The translations under genes and the position numbers were made by a program. A stretch of DNA of 64,000 nucleotides, taken from the NCBI GenBank assembly GCA_027886175.1, contig JAJNNQ010000129.1, forward strand, positions 2,790,001 through 2,854,000, in the 5' to 3' direction. Origin of the DNA: Phylloscopus collybita (lineage: Eukaryota > Chordata > Aves > Passeriformes > Phylloscopidae). A model generated the notes under the pieces. The model saw nothing but the letters and a program-made list of their open reading frames with translations. It was not told where the DNA came from and ran no database searches. The number at the start of each line of letters is the position of its first letter. The first letter of the stretch is position 1. This document shows, one piece after another, positions 1 through 12,869 of this stretch.

Positions 1-1167
1 CTTGGTCATCACTAATTCAGGAGCCTGCTCTGCTTCTGTGTCAGGCTGGTGTCAGGTGTCCCAGGCTCCACACACCAACTGCTGGCGTTGGTCTGGCTCA
101 CAGGGAAAGCACCTGGGGCTGTCACAAGTGCATTCCCAAGCAGGACATTGTCCTTGTAGTGTCTGCTGGCCATGACACCCGAGCATCTTGACTTAATCCT
201 CTCTGGGTGTCTTAATTCCAGAGCTGGGGATGGGATGGGATGGGATGGGATGGGATGGGATGGGATGGGATGGGATGGGATGGGATGGGATGGGATGGGA
301 TGGGATGGGATGGGATGGGATGGGATGGGATGGGATGGTCTCTGGAGGCAGCCCAGCACTCTATGGCATCCTGGCTGGTTGCTTGCATGTAGGGACAGGG
401 ACAGGGGCCAAATCTGGCTCCAGCAGAGGAAAACCAGGCAGCTGCACAGGGTCAACACATATGGCAAGAGCATAAAAGCAGGGCAAGTGCCTACACTGTT
501 TTGCTGATACTTTCACTGGCTTCAAGTACATCCAGCAAAGAAATTCCTGAGCTGTGTGAGGCTTTTCTATTACTTGATAGTATTTTTTTTCTTTCTTTAA
601 GCCATGCAGCCTGTCCTTGAACACATGTGGACTTGTATCCCCCTCACCACCCTCTGGCAAGAGGCCCCACAGCTAAACCACTGCCTGTTACGTGGAGAAT
701 TCCTCGTGAGCTTGGTCCATCTGTGCCTGCCTGTGACTGTCCTGGTCTGATGTCGCCTAACTCCTGTATTTTAGGAGAGAGGCCATGCCCACCCCAGGAA
801 CACTCTACCCTGCAAATGCAGGTGGTCACTCAGAGGGGAGCAGCTGGATTTGGTCCTGCTTTCAACTTTGCTGTCGCAAATTTTAATAACTAAACCGCTT
901 TGAAATTCTTCAGCTGCCTCCAGCTTTGGAGGCAGCTTTTTGGCTATGGAAGAAGAGCCCCATTTTGAGCCCTGAGCCAGGAGAGGTGAGAGGAGGAGAG
1001 GAGTGTTACAGCCATGACATTTTAAAGCACACTGGAATGGCGTGCCAGCTTCCTACAACCAACTGCTTGGAGCTCGTGTCCTCTTGCTTCCCTCCCTGTT
1101 GCCTCCAGCACTCTTTGGTATCAGCTGTGCCAGCTGCTCGTGCTCACATTCCTGTTATTTTTCTCAG
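1..1167 (+). other. CDH23: CDH23 intron (3' part)
   Basis: Intronic sequence before the first exon in the window. Apart from the pentanucleotide array at 227-338 and the pyrimidine tract and branch region before the acceptor at 1167, I see nothing definite. No earlier EC3 exon is visible. Confidence 0.7.
227..338 (+). repeat. (TGGGA)n pentanucleotide microsatellite
   Basis: About 21 near-perfect copies of TGGGA in tandem over some 107 bp, in a CDH23 intron. Because the unit is five bases long, all frames stay open and produce artificial GMGWD-type or HPIPS-type repeats. The G-rich strand has runs of three Gs every five bases. Confidence 0.98.
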
Positions 1168-1280
1168 GTAACACCAACAGCATCTTTGCACTGGACTACA
1201 TCAGCGGAGCCTTAACCCTGAATGGGCCCCTGGACCGGGAGAATCCCTTCTACAGCGCTGGGTTCATCCTCACAGTGAAG
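1168..1280 (+). CDS. CDH23: CDH23 exon, EC3 second half (window exon 1)
   Basis: This exon gives 2 nt of a split codon plus 37 codons, from GNTNSIFALDY to ILTVK. It carries the EC3 calcium motif LDREN. The acceptor is tttctcag and the donor gtgaga; it ends in phase 0. The preceding EC3 exon is not in the window, so the first codon is completed upstream. Confidence 0.93.
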
Positions 1281-2735
1281 GTGAGACCTGCTCCAGCTGG
1301 GAAGCACATGGACAGAGCAGGGTGGGGAGCACATCCCCCTGCCTGGGGACACCCCCTTCCAGGTGGCACTGTAGACCTGGGATTTGTTGTTCCCATGGGC
1401 ATCTGGAGCTGACCAAGGGAGGCATCTGGGCATGTGCTGACCAAGTGGGATGTTGAACACAGCCCCCCTGTCTGGTGGCCCAAAACACGACTCACTCAAT
1501 ATGGATGTAGGAGGGCATTTCTGCTGTCCTGCCTCTGGCTGTGTCTGCTGGCAGCATGCAGATACCTCAGGGTTGCATACAGCACCAGACACATACTCAG
1601 GCACCTGAACTGTGCCTACTTCTGCCTGTTTTCCCTCTCTCTCTCCCCACCAAATCCCTGGATAAACACGACATTTTGTCTTGTCAGCAGGCAGTGGTGT
1701 AACAGGGCATCATCCGTGCCTGCCCGGCACGGGGAGGGAGTGATGCTGGAAGTTGCCTTGTCAAGAAAAGGCACTGGAGCGTGGCTTTCTGGCCCCACCA
1801 GCCCCACCTGAGAGTGGCTCCGTGGCTCTGCTCACAGCCCTGTAATTAAAATCAATACCAAGCTGGGCAGCTGGTTGGAAACACATTTAGAAGTATAGAT
1901 TGTGCTGGGCCGGGGTGGGGAAAAATCAGCAGCGTAGGAAGGGTCATTGATTGGGAGGGAGGCAGCCAGCACATCGCCTTCTTGCTTTGGCAAGTGTGAT
2001 GCTTCCTTGGAGGGGGGCAGAAAGACAAGAAATCACCCCTCTAGGTCCCAGACATGTTCCTACCGTGGGGCTTGGTGTGTGAGGAGGAGATCCTTCCCCA
2101 TCCCTGGTATCTTTTCATTCAGGCTTTTATAGTTTCAAAAATCAAGAGAGGGAGGACTGTCTGGTTTTAATAGGGACAAAAATATCTGTTTAATCTTGGA
2201 AAGGTTTGTGAGCCTGAAAACTTGCCCACTTTCCTCCCTGCATGACAATGGAGTTCCAGCCATGTTCTGTTGATCTGATGGATTTCCACATCCTCTCCCC
2301 ACAAACTTCACATCCTCCCACAAGTGCCAGCTCTCTGTGTCCCGCAATCCCCAGGACCCAAAATGTTCTCTGCTGCTCCCATCCTGGAGCACACAGTGAA
2401 AATACAGCTGGATTGCTCCTCGCTGGGATCAGCCTGTTCTGCTGTTGTGTGCAGAAGCAGTGAATAGCAATGAGCCGTGTGGGTCGTGATAGCGCTGCTT
2501 TTCCATGCCCACAGCAAAGCAAGATTATCCAAAGGACAAAAGGAGGGACTCAGCTTGAAGAGGCTATTTCATGAGTCTTGCTTCTCTGGCATTAAAATCT
2601 GCACTCTCTCCTTTTGGGAAGGCAGAATTAAAGTCCTTCTTGAGACAGAGGTGTGATGTGGTCTCATGACTCAGCTCTGTATTTAGACTCATGTTGCCCA
2701 AACCTATTTTAAGGTCTGAGTTTTCTTTTCCTCTG

Positions 2736-3192
2736 TGTCTTGGTTTGGAAAGACAGGTATCTGCCAGGGAAAGCTGGAGTTTCCCTTGGAATGGAGAATG
2801 TAAACCCCTCACCCCCTCCAAATTACAATTTTGCAATTAAGGGCTTTCAGGCAAAGATTTGGGAATAGGAATAGAAGTTCTTTACTGGCAATATTAACAA
2901 TACAAATGTAGTAGTAAAACAAACAAACAAACAACAATCCTAGAAAACCTGACAGAGTCAGAGCTACAACCTCACATCCTGTTGGTCAGGGTGTTGGAAG
3001 CACCTCCTGGAGGGAGGACAGGTGGTGAAAGAGATAAGAAACACTGCCCCACCTGGTTTTAACAGTTGGCCCATTATCAGAAGGCATCTGCCCCCCTCCC
3101 CCCAGAGTTACAAGAGAGAAAGAAAAACATCTCCCCAGCTGCTTTCAGCAAATGAAATAGAATACATATTTTTGGTTCCATAACCCAAGACA
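2736..3192. mobile_element. Solo LTR of an endogenous retrovirus
   Basis: A 457-bp element bounded by 8-bp perfect inverted ends TGTCTTGG and CCAAGACA, with TG...CA termini. It is flanked by a perfect 5-bp direct repeat CTCTG (2731-2735 and 3193-3197), the target duplication. There is no internal retroviral coding sequence, so it is a recombined solo LTR. It contains an (AAAC)n run at about 2918-2936. The terminal motif resembles LTRs common in songbird genomes, from memory. It lies in the CDH23 intron 1281-3726. Confidence 0.88.
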
Positions 3193-3356
3193 CTCTGGTG
3201 CCCTAGTCTTCCATCCCTGTGTTTTTCAGCACACTGTGTGGTTCACTGTCAGCTCCCAGTCCCACATCAGGGATGGCAGAGGAGAGAGCAGGAGTGCTCT
3301 TTGCTCTGTTGAGCCTTCCCTTATTTTGTGGACTGTCCCCTACATCTCACAAGGGA

Positions 3357-3388
3357 CTGTTTGTTTGTTTGTTTGTTTGTTTGTTTAA
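3357..3388 (+). repeat. (TTTG)n microsatellite
   Basis: Seven tandem copies of the tetranucleotide GTTT/TTTG in intron sequence. Confidence 0.9.
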
Positions 3389-3726
3389 ATGCTTGTGGCA
3401 GGGAAATCTACTTGTTCTCGTGTGAGTCCAGGTCCTGTCAACCTGTTGCATGACAGAGGCAAAGAAGAACTTGGCCACAGCCATCCTAAGGGAAATGTTA
3501 AACCCCTGGGAAGGTTTTTGGGAGTGTTGTGGGACCGAAGTGTGAGCAAAGGGAGAGGCTGGGCCAACATCTCTATGTGTTAATGGAACAATGGCAGAGC
3601 CAACTGGGCATTCTTCTGTGGCAAAGCGGAGGAAGAGAAAGCTGCAAGAGTCACCACGCCATGCACACTTCCTTTACATTCATTCTTTCTGGAGAACAAA
3701 GGCTCTCCTGTTTTCTGTCCTCGCAG

Positions 3727-3915
3727 GGGACAGAGCTGAACGATGACCGCACTCCCTCCAACGCCAGCGTCACCACCACCTTCAACATCCTGGTCATCGA
3801 CGTCAACGACAACGCGCCCGAGTTCAACAGCTCCGAGTACAGCGTGGCCATCCCAGAGCTGGCCCAGGTGGGCTTTGCCCTTCCCCTCTACATCCAGGTG
3901 CAGGACAAGGACGAG
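3727..3915 (+). CDS. CDH23: CDH23 exon, EC3 end and EC4 start (window exon 2)
   Basis: Sixty-three codons in phase 0/0. Residues 25-33 of the exon are the EC3-EC4 linker DVNDNAPEF, a complete calcium-binding linker. The EC4 XEX-type motif PEL follows, and the exon ends inside the EC4 DXD motif (DKDE). The acceptor is cctcgcag and the donor gtgagg. The high GC of the exon contrasts with the flanking intron. Confidence 0.97.
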
Positions 3916-4751
3916 GTGAGGCATCCTCTCCCTCCTTTGGGGGATAGTGCTGGCTGGGTTTCGGGTAGGCGGGGGGAAAGTCACTGAGGTACCTGTGATG
4001 GCATGCATGCTTCTGTCCCAACATCCCTTCTTCAGCTCTCACTGCTGCCACTGCTCTCTTTGCTGTACACCCCAAGTCCGGTTTCCCTCCCCGGTGTGCA
4101 GGCACTAATGCAGCTGGGATTGCACAGCCCCTGAGAGCCAGAAAATAGGATTGTCTGGGAGGCTGATCCCCGCCTGCTTCTGAGGGCTCTCGTCAGGCCA
4201 TGCTTTGCCAGTCTGGTTTAGCAAGGGAGGAAGGAAAATTCCTTCCAGGGCTCTGGAGAGGGGGGGGCCTGCCAGGGACAGGGAAGGCAGGAGCCCCAGG
4301 CTGTCTGTCTCGGGAGGGGTGGGTGCTGCTGTCAGGGAGGAAGCAGGAGATTCCTCTCAGGGTGGGGAGGACTGGGACACCAGTTCATCACTGCAAACAA
4401 GCCAGGAGCATCGGAGGCTTGTTCCTCCCACGTGTCAGTGGAGCTCCTATTTGTCACGCGCCGATCCGTGCCGTGTTTGGGATTGCAGCCCGTTTTCCAG
4501 CCTTGGGCTCCCAGCCTTCAATTACTCTGATTATTTGACTTGTGCAGTTCACGTCTGGCTGCTCCTGTGTGCTGGTCCCCCCCACAGCCCCGCCACGCTG
4601 CCGGGTGTCTGCTCCAAACCAGTGCTGACACCTCATGGTGAGCTGTCCAAAATCGCTGGGAAAGGCTCTGCCTGCAGGCTCCTGCTGTTCCCATTCTTCC
4701 TCAGGCTGAGCAGGGGATGAGGGGAGAGGGTTTGTCAGAATAAATGGCATC

Positions 4752-4850
4752 ATAGAATGGGCTGGGTTGGGTTGGAAGGGACCTGAAAGATCATCTTGTT
4801 CCAACCCCCCTGCCACGGGCAGGGACAACTTCCACCAGAGCGGGTGGCTC
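4752..4850 (-). mobile_element. CR1 LINE 3' fragment, antisense
   Basis: It begins catagaatgggctgggttgg and continues with the typical reverse-complement CR1 3' end (tggaagggacct, then ccaacccccctgccacgggca). It is truncated within 100 bp. Confidence 0.85.
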
Positions 4851-7229
4851 AGATCTCCATCCAGCATCATGGCAAAACATCATCGGGATGCTTTCCTGAT
4901 GCGTCAGGTGATGGGAAACAAAACATCCCCCCCAGCCCCCAAAACCCTGGCGGGTCAGCAAAAATGTGTGTCTTTTAAGTTGCCTCTTCTGGCTGAGAAG
5001 ATGGATTTGCTATTCCCCATCCCTGGGTGGAGTTCAGCCCATCTCATCACGCCGCCCACAAATCCCGGTTTTTTCCATCTGAAGTGATTATGGCACAGAA
5101 CTAATAACCTGCTGGTGACATGATGTCACCAATCCAGGAGTTATGAGTTCAGCCTGAAGAGGTGCAGATGAGCTATTAGGCAGATAAAGAGATTGTTTTT
5201 TCTTGAAAATGTCAATTGCTGATAAAGATATGGATATGACAGATGCTTAGGATAGTTTCTGAATAGAGCTGCCGTCGTGCTTGCTGAGAGATGTCAGCAG
5301 ATCCATTCTTGAAGGGCATTGTAACACTTCTGTTTGTGCCACCAGGATGAAGGATCTGTCATTATTTCTGGTTAAAAGCTGATTTTACTGGAGTGACTCC
5401 CATTCAAGAATTCACTTTTCAGCCTTGCTAATTTTAAAATGGGAGAATAAAAAATAGCCTTGCCTTCCCCATCGCACCAGCAAAAAATAGACGCTGTTCT
5501 TTTGATGTATTTCTTTAACTTCCTGAGATTTCCCCAAAAGAATTGGCTGAGATTTTTAAAACTGCTGAGAGAGGATCTCTTGTGCTAAGGGAGTCTGAAG
5601 GAGTTTTACTGTACACGTCTTCAGAGACCATCATATTAGCACGGATTGCTTTGACCATGGCATTATTTTCACTGATAAGAAGCAGAGGAGAGCTGATTCT
5701 TGGAATATCTGGAGGGAGGAAAGTTACAAGCAATCGGTTACTTTTTTTTTTTTTTTTTTTTCTGCATTATCCTGTGATGGATCTTCCTTATTTCCTCTCA
5801 TGGATGCTTGCAACCGGGTTAACTGTTAAGATAGCACTTTGGGGGGAAAAACAAAAGGGAGAAGATGCCCAGCTGGTGAAAAAGATGTGTATGAGATAGA
5901 AGTAGGACTGCACCTGCAGCCAGCACTGCTTCCCAGAGAAGTATCTGTAGAACTCTGAAGACCCAGCAACTTTCAGCGAAAAAAACTACGGAAAGGTTAG
6001 GTAGCTGCCTGACAGCGATATTTTGGATGCTCAAGTACCCCGTGAGAGCTGTGAGGGTTTTACAAACCATCTGGATTTGAGGTAGCTGAGGTGGCACCGG
6101 GCTCCCTCGTCTCTCCATGGATGCAGGGGTGCAGGGGTGTGTTGGCAGGGACTGAGGTCTTCAGGCAGGGATGTGACGGAGGACGTGGCTGACAGAAGCT
6201 ATTCTGGCAGCACTGGCTTCATGCAGGAGATGACATGACTCATTTGTGTAAGGGGCAGAGGGAAACAAGAAGAGAATTATACACATCTCCAGGGAAAGCA
6301 GAGAGAGAAATAAATGAGAGCAGATGGGTCGAGACACGGGAAATCAAAACTGGAGTCTTTGGGAAGATCACGTTGCTTGAGTTTGTCTCCTGCCTCCCAG
6401 CTTATGTCACAAAGTCCTGGGAGAGTCCCTTGGCAGATTGGTTTATTTCCTGAGCCAGGCCACCCAGCCTGGTTCTGGCCCCTCTGGAAAATCCAGTCAC
6501 TGCTCCTTTAGCCCTCCAGCTTTGAGGTCCTGCTGTGAGGGAGCAGCCCACGCCTGGACTGTGCCCCATGCAGGGATCCTGTGTGTCTGGGTGGTTTTGG
6601 GGAGCCTTCCTGTCATCGTGCCTTTGTGGAGCTGGGGAAAGGGCTGTCTCATGGGTCTGGCCTTTAGCACCCACCCTGTGGGCTGCCAAGGCTGTTAAAC
6701 AAGGCTTTTCAAAACCAGGCCCACACAGCCTTTTTTTAAGTGTGGGGTTTTTGGCCTTTCTTTCTTCTGGTGTGTTTTGCACAAACTGCAATGATGGCTT
6801 TTGGAAGGAGTCAGATTAAGCGATTCAGCAAAGCACTTAAAAATGCATTTCTGAGGCACACAAGACCACACTTGAAAGCCTTTGCTTGGATTTCCCTCTG
6901 TGCTGTAAGTGCCTTTCTGCAGCTCAGCTGGCATTAACCTCTCAGACGAGGTTCCCAAGCGAGTGTCTCCAAGGAGAAGCCCTTCCTCGGAGTCCAGCCC
7001 CTGCAAACTCCCAGCTTTCACTCCCCAAGCGTGGCCATGGTCTTGCTTCAAGAGCAGCTGGCTGGGGCTGTGAGGTGGGATGGGGAGCTCCTCAAGAGGG
7101 AGTTGAGCTGAGATGGCCCCACACATGGATTTGGGGTGCAGCCAAGAGGTGTTCAACCAGGTGTGCTGGTTTTCCTTTCTGCATTCTCCAGGACTTAATC
7201 AGTACACAGGGTTTTCTTGATCTGGCCTT

Positions 7230-7335
7230 CTAGAGCAACCATCTTGTGGAAAGTGTCCCTGGCCAGGGCATGGGGTTGGGATGAGCTGAGCTTACGATCC
7301 TTTCCAACCCAAACCATTCTGGGGCTCTATGAGCC
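7230..7335 (+). mobile_element. CR1 LINE 3' fragment, sense
   Basis: Degenerate CR1 3' end: ggaaagtgtccctggccagg, then ggttgggatgagctgagctt, ending tttccaacccaaaccattct and a tail like ggctctatga. Confidence 0.75.
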
Positions 7336-10300
7336 AAGAAAAACACATTAATTGCTGTGCAGCTGAGTTTCTTTCCCTGCCAGATAGAGAGCAGACCCTT
7401 GAACAGCTTTCCCAAGCCATTCAGGAGCTGTTTATGAAAACCCATTGAGGTTTCCCAGTGTTTAGGCTGAGCCTATACTCAACTGTTCACCCCCAGGCTG
7501 TGGTTGGGCTCTCCTCTCATTCACATTCTGGTGGTTCAGCAGGGGGGAATAAATCCTGTGTGTGAGGCAGAAGATTAAAGCATTGACTTTCCTGCTTTTA
7601 CAGCAAGGTTTGTTTCCAGGTTGAGAACAAGAGCCCTGAGCCATGGGACAGGCTGGTGTTAATTCAGAGGCTCGTCTGCTGCTGGGCTGGCTGGTCTGGG
7701 GGACGTGGATGTCCTTTTTGGATATGCTGGTGTTCTGTACCTGGCGAGGGTTTGGCCGTCCAGGAAGAGGAGCAGGGCATCCTTCAGGGCATCCCCCATT
7801 TCCTCTGGCTCTGGGATCCATAGATGCCTGTTCAGGGAAGCAGCAGCCTGCTCTGCCAGGGCATGCCAGGGAAACCAGCTCTCCCGTTGTGGCTTCCACT
7901 TGATTTTCCTCGACTCGGTTGAGTGAGGAGGAAGAAAAGGGCAGAAGCTGTCTGAAGCACCACTATCACAGCCTGACATTTCAAAATCATTTTGAAACAA
8001 TTCTCTAAAATAAGCATATCGAGGAAGGTAAAGTGGGGAATTTAAAATAAGGGAAAATCTGGGCCATGGCAATACGCTCTCTTTGTTGCACAGAGCTCCA
8101 CCAGAGACCCCCACCAGGACATCCTGTGTGCCCATGCGTGTGCAGGTGGCAATATATGATTCATCCAGAGCATATATATGCATATGACAGACACAAGCAC
8201 TATAAATATGATCTACATGGCAAAAAACTGTAAAGGGGAATTGACAGCACACGAGTATTCTCTCCCAAAAGTGCCAGCTGCCAGTCGGGCTGAATTAGAT
8301 TTCACAGGGGTTTTTGCAATACATGGAATTCACCAGCAAATTACCCTTAAAGAGGGAAAATCAATCATTTGGAGCAGAGATAAGCTGAAGGCGAAGCAGC
8401 CTCGGATTGATCCCGTCTGTGCAGGCGTGTGTGGAATTCAGCAGATAACCTGGGGAGAGCGGGGAAGGAGAAAACTCCTCCGGGAGGGAGGGAGCGAGCA
8501 AGGACTGACACTTGGGGTGGACAGAAAGAGGGGAGAATGGAGCTGCTAGCGTGGGGAGGAGAGTCACAAGGTTTGGGGAGCATTCTGCTCCAGGCATCCT
8601 GCATTGCCCACCAGCCCAGTGAGTTTCTTGGGTCTGCAGGGGGCAAGCACCAGTGCCTGGTGAGCCCTTGAAAGGGTTAATGGCAGCGGGGGGGAGAGGG
8701 GTGCTGGGATCCCAAGCTGGCTGGGCAATGGGAGAGAGGCAGGCAACACCCAGAGAGGCTGTTCCGAGTTAAATGCTTTGAAATGGGTGCAGGGAATGAC
8801 CCCCTTCATGCCTTGTGTTTTCAGAGGAGGGATTAAGTACCATTTCTGTCTGACTCGCTAGAGCCAGGCCTAAGTTACCCAAGCCCTGCAAAATGGCATT
8901 AATGGCTTTCAAAAAAAACTTCTTCTTTCCCTTCCCTTCACCTCCACTCCTGAACTCTCAGCTCTTTCCTTTCTTTGTAGACTTCCCAGAATGAGGAATA
9001 TTAAATCCTCCATAGTTTGTTGTAGGCAACAACCCAGAAAGTGCCTAGAAGGTGACTGGGAGGAAAGCTGGAGTTGCACTGGATTTTGTGCCTCAGGAAG
9101 GCAGGGCTCTCCGTTTTGGAAAAGCAAATTGCACTGAGGAACCCAGAGGCAGATCTGTACTGAGGTGGCGTGAAAAGGACAAAACCGGGGATTCCCAGGC
9201 TCCTTTTACCAAGTCCAGTTCACTTTGTGCTGAAAATGATCACAGGAGATCAACCTACCCCTGCACCTCAGGGAATGGTGTGGCCGAGGAAGGGTTGTCT
9301 GCTTGTCTAGGGGCTTGGATTGTTTTTTTTTACTTTGTTTTCTTGTGTAGCCATTGGTAAGTGACCATTTGCAGCCATTTGCTGCGACTGCTGACAGGTG
9401 GAATAATTCCTGAAGCATTTCTGGGTGTGCCGCCACGAGGAAAGGGGCTGGGTGGGAGCATTAGTGATGGATGAAGCCAGAAGGTGATAGTGGCTGAAAA
9501 GGCAGTGATAAAAAGGGTGATCCATCCTCAGTCCCAGCTGAAACAGCTGACGTGGCTGCTCCAGCCTCCTCATGGGAGAAGGGGTTTCCTGATTCTTGGT
9601 GAACTCTGCCACCTGAGTGTGGATTGCAGGTTGGGAGGGCAGAGTTTTGTCCCTGATCCACAGCAGGTGCGTGAGCAGGTCCCACCTGAAGCTTCAGAGC
9701 TCTGGGGTGACAGCTGTACCCACCTGCTGGCATCTCACACCTTCACACCTGAGCTTCTGCCCCTGCCTGTCAGGGTCCATGCTGGAACCCTGGTCCCTGA
9801 GAATTTTAGCTAAAAAGATAAAACACAACAGGTCCTACCTGTGCCCAGGGCTCTCCCCCTGGAATTTCAGAGGGATATCAGGCTGGCAACCAGGCCTGTC
9901 CCAGATTGTCCAAGAAATGCTGTGTGATCAGCCAGTGGTGGCTGTTTTGGAAGCAGGGAATGGGTGTGAGGTGGACGTGGCAGCGGGGCCGCGGCGCAGC
10001 TCTGATTACGCGCTCCGAGGAACGCGCACACGGAGAACAAAGCTGTAATTGTGCCCAACTGCAGCTCCAATTGTCTTTTAGCTGAATCAACACGAAATTT
10101 CCCTCGGTTGTGGTCGTGGCTGAGAGATTTGATTGCCGGGAAGGAGGCAGTGGGCAGCAGCCTTGAGCCACAGCAAGCCACCCTGAGAGCTGGCATGGGA
10201 TGAGGAGTGCTGGAAAGCGTGTGGCTGCATCCCAGCGTTGGGCGATAGCAAACTTCCCTCCAAAACCTGTTCTTTTATGGGTCAATTTGTTTCAGAAGGA

Positions 10301-12097
10301 GACAGTTTTATTTTCGTAGGGTTGCTAAGCTTTGGCAGGCTGCTCCTTAATTTGTGGCTCTAAAGGAAGGCAAAGGACTGGGCTTGTTTGCAGTGGTGGG
10401 GAAAAACTCGAGCCATGCGGGAGCTGGGAGGTCAGGGGATGGAGAGGAAAAGGAGCACGCAGAGCAGGTCACTGACAACATCCTCGTCCTCCTCCTTGGT
10501 GCTGCAAGGAGATGATGGCGCTTGGCTGTGATCGCTGCACACCAGGACCTTTGAGAGCCCGGGGATGCAGCGCTTGTTTTTCCTCTTCCCAGCCACGTTT
10601 CAAATCCGTTGTTTGCTCTGGGTGGCAGGAGCAGGCAGGAAGGGGTGAGGGAAATGTAAGCAGCTCCCTGTGGCTTCCTCTGGAGTGGGGGGTCCTTGCT
10701 GTGAGCTGGGCTTAGCCAGGCCCTTCTGCTGGGCAGCTGATAACAATTTGAATATTCAGATTTGCTTTCAGGCATCCGCAGGGGGCTCGCAAGCTCCGGG
10801 AACCAGGAGCAAGGAAAGCAGCATGGGGGCCGAGGCAAAAAAAATAAATAGCTGAATAAATATATAAGTGGCAACTCGCAGCAGCCCTCCCCAGAGGCAG
10901 CTGTATCCCCCTTCTCCAGACCTCACGTGGGGAGACTGAGGCACTCGAGGGGCTGCTAATTAGGGATAGTGGGTATCTGGAGCTGATCTCCTTCCCCAGC
11001 TAGAGGGGAATTAATCCACCTGGCTCTCTTCCTGCAAATACTTGGATTTCTTTTGATGTTTCAACTTTTATCTCATGCCCCCAACAAACTCACTCTTCTC
11101 TGGCTTCCAAGAAAGCCCCTTGCATCTCGCTGCCACAAAAGGTGCTCTCATGTGCTGCAGGGAGGGTGCAGGCCCTGGGAGGGATCCTGAGGGCTCGTCA
11201 GCAGAGATGGGCAGAAATTCCTCCACGAAGAAGCTTTTTGTCACTGGTGGGAAATGGTCATTTGTTGTAAATCGACATGCTGAGGACAGGGGACAAAATA
11301 GCTTGGGAAGTAATGCTTCCTTATGCCATTCTCCTCTGCTCCCTCCCTCCAGGGATGTGTCTGGGGTGTCAGGAGCATCCCTCACTTCCCCGTTTGGCAC
11401 TGAAACAGCTCCTGGGAAGTGCCAGTCTACCCTGAGATGCTTCCACTGTCCACCAGCAGAGCACTGCTGGGCTCCTGAGGCACTGGTGGGCTTCTGTGGG
11501 TGTCCTCAGGGCTTGCTCCTGCTGTGGGGCTCCACTGGGAGATGCTCAGTGTGCCCTCAGCTCCATGGAGTGCATGGAGGTATGCAGGGAGAAGGGCAAG
11601 GCAGAGATTTCTGCTCATGTCACCCTCTCTCAGCGGTCACACTTAGGCAGCTTTTGCTATTAGTGCCCCTTCGTGCATTTAATTGGCCACTTTTTCTGAT
11701 AGGAGGGAGGTCACTCAGGGAAAATTGGAAATTCATCTCTGGCAGCTTCTGAGCTTGCTTTTCATGTGCTCTGCTGGGCAAGGCTCCGAAAGCATCGGTA
11801 TGTTGGCCGCCTTGCTGCTTCGCTGGCCGGGTCTTGGGAGAGGAGTTTTTCCAGCTCCCAGTTTGAGCTGCCTTTGCTGGCGAAAACCTTCTGCATGGGG
11901 GAGGCACCCAGGCTGTGCCCCAAGCCTGAGGCAGTGAAATCCCAGCGTGTGACACCCTGTGTGGTGTGTGAGCCTTCAGCCAGCAAAAGGGACTTTGAAG
12001 ACTCTGTGCACCGCGCAGGGTCATCGCAGGGATGCATTCCCACTCCTCTCACGTGTATGTGGATTCTGGAAATAAAATCCCAACCTTGCTCTTTCAG

Positions 12098-12247
12098 GGA
12101 CCCAACAGCGTTTTTGAGGTTTACCTGGTGGGCAACAACTCCAACCACTTCATCATCTCGCCGACCTCCATCCAGGGGAAGGCGGACATCCGTGTCCGCG
12201 TGGCGGTGCCGCTGGACTTCGAGACCATTCCTCGCTACGAATTTTCG
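12098..12247 (+). CDS. CDH23: CDH23 exon, EC4 middle (window exon 3)
   Basis: Fifty codons in phase 0/0, from GPNSVFEVYLV to RYEFS, with the EC4 LDFE calcium motif. The acceptor ctctttcag and donor gtaagg are both strong. Joined to the previous exon it reads DKDEGPNS, the usual DXDXGXN form. I recall human CDH23 as slightly longer at this junction, but that is memory only. Confidence 0.95.
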
Positions 12248-12314
12248 GTAAGGCTGCACCCCAGCCTCTGTGGGACAGCCACGGCCTTCAGCATGACCTA
12301 AGGTGACCATGAAA

Positions 12315-12821
12315 TGTGGCAGATGGGTTTGTAGGGAGTTCTCAAAGCCTGACAGAAGGCTCACGTAATCTTGTGCATCTGTGTGCAAACTCTGAGATGA
12401 AGTGTGCTGACTGAGAAAGGCCATGGGATAGGACAGACATTGTTGAGAGAGAAAGGGAACTGGAAACAAGTTTCAAATGATGGCCTTGCAAATAGACCAG
12501 ATATTTTAGAGAAATAGAACTGTGAAAGATACATTGTAGTGAGACCCACGTGGAGTATTTTAATAGATGATTGGCTTAGGAACATTAGCAGCATTGTGTG
12601 GCAAAAGCTGATAGGCCAAGAAACGCTTATAATGTATTGGAATTAGGAAATAGTTGGCTTCTGATTGTGAGGGTGTGAATTGTAACAACAATTGTACTGT
12701 CTTGCCCTTCTTATAAGACTGAAAATAGAATCAAATCTTTTAAAGCACCTCTCAGGAGCCCCGTCTCTGGGTCAGAACGAGAGTTTTTCTGACGATTAAA
12801 CATCTTCCTCTCTCTTGTCCA
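12315..12821 (+). mobile_element. Probable ERV LTR (solo), sense
   Basis: A unique-looking block starting tgtggcagatggg. It has a TATA-like element (cttataag) near 12709 and an ATTAAA poly(A)-like signal near 12795, the order of U3, R and U5. Wording such as ctgtcttgcccttcttataa is familiar from avian LTRs. The ends are uncertain and no target duplication was found. A CR1 fragment starts immediately downstream. Confidence 0.5.
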
Positions 12822-12869
12822 GTACTTGAAGAGAGCCTAGGGGAAAGATGGAGCAAACTTTTCAGCAGG

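Larger units (their letters stand above)
1281..3726 (+). other. CDH23: CDH23 intron between window exons 1 and 2
   Basis: A 2.4-kb intron holding the solo LTR and a (TTTG)n run at 3357-3388. The remainder shows no further feature I can support. Confidence 0.8.
3916..12097 (+). other. CDH23: CDH23 intron between window exons 2 and 3
   Basis: An 8.2-kb intron. It contains two CR1 3' fragments (about 4752-4850 antisense, 7230-7335 sense) and a 20-base T run at about 5742-5761. No coding exon, RNA gene or other mobile element was recognised in the rest. Long open frames here lack family resemblance. Confidence 0.75.

Noticed and set aside
172..507. Open frames with GMGWD or HPIPS repeats
   Set aside because: They are translations of the TGGGA microsatellite, which stays open in all frames because the unit length is five.
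11762..12469. A 235-residue - strand frame over CDH23 exon 3
   Set aside because: It is the antisense shadow of a real exon; no family resemblance.
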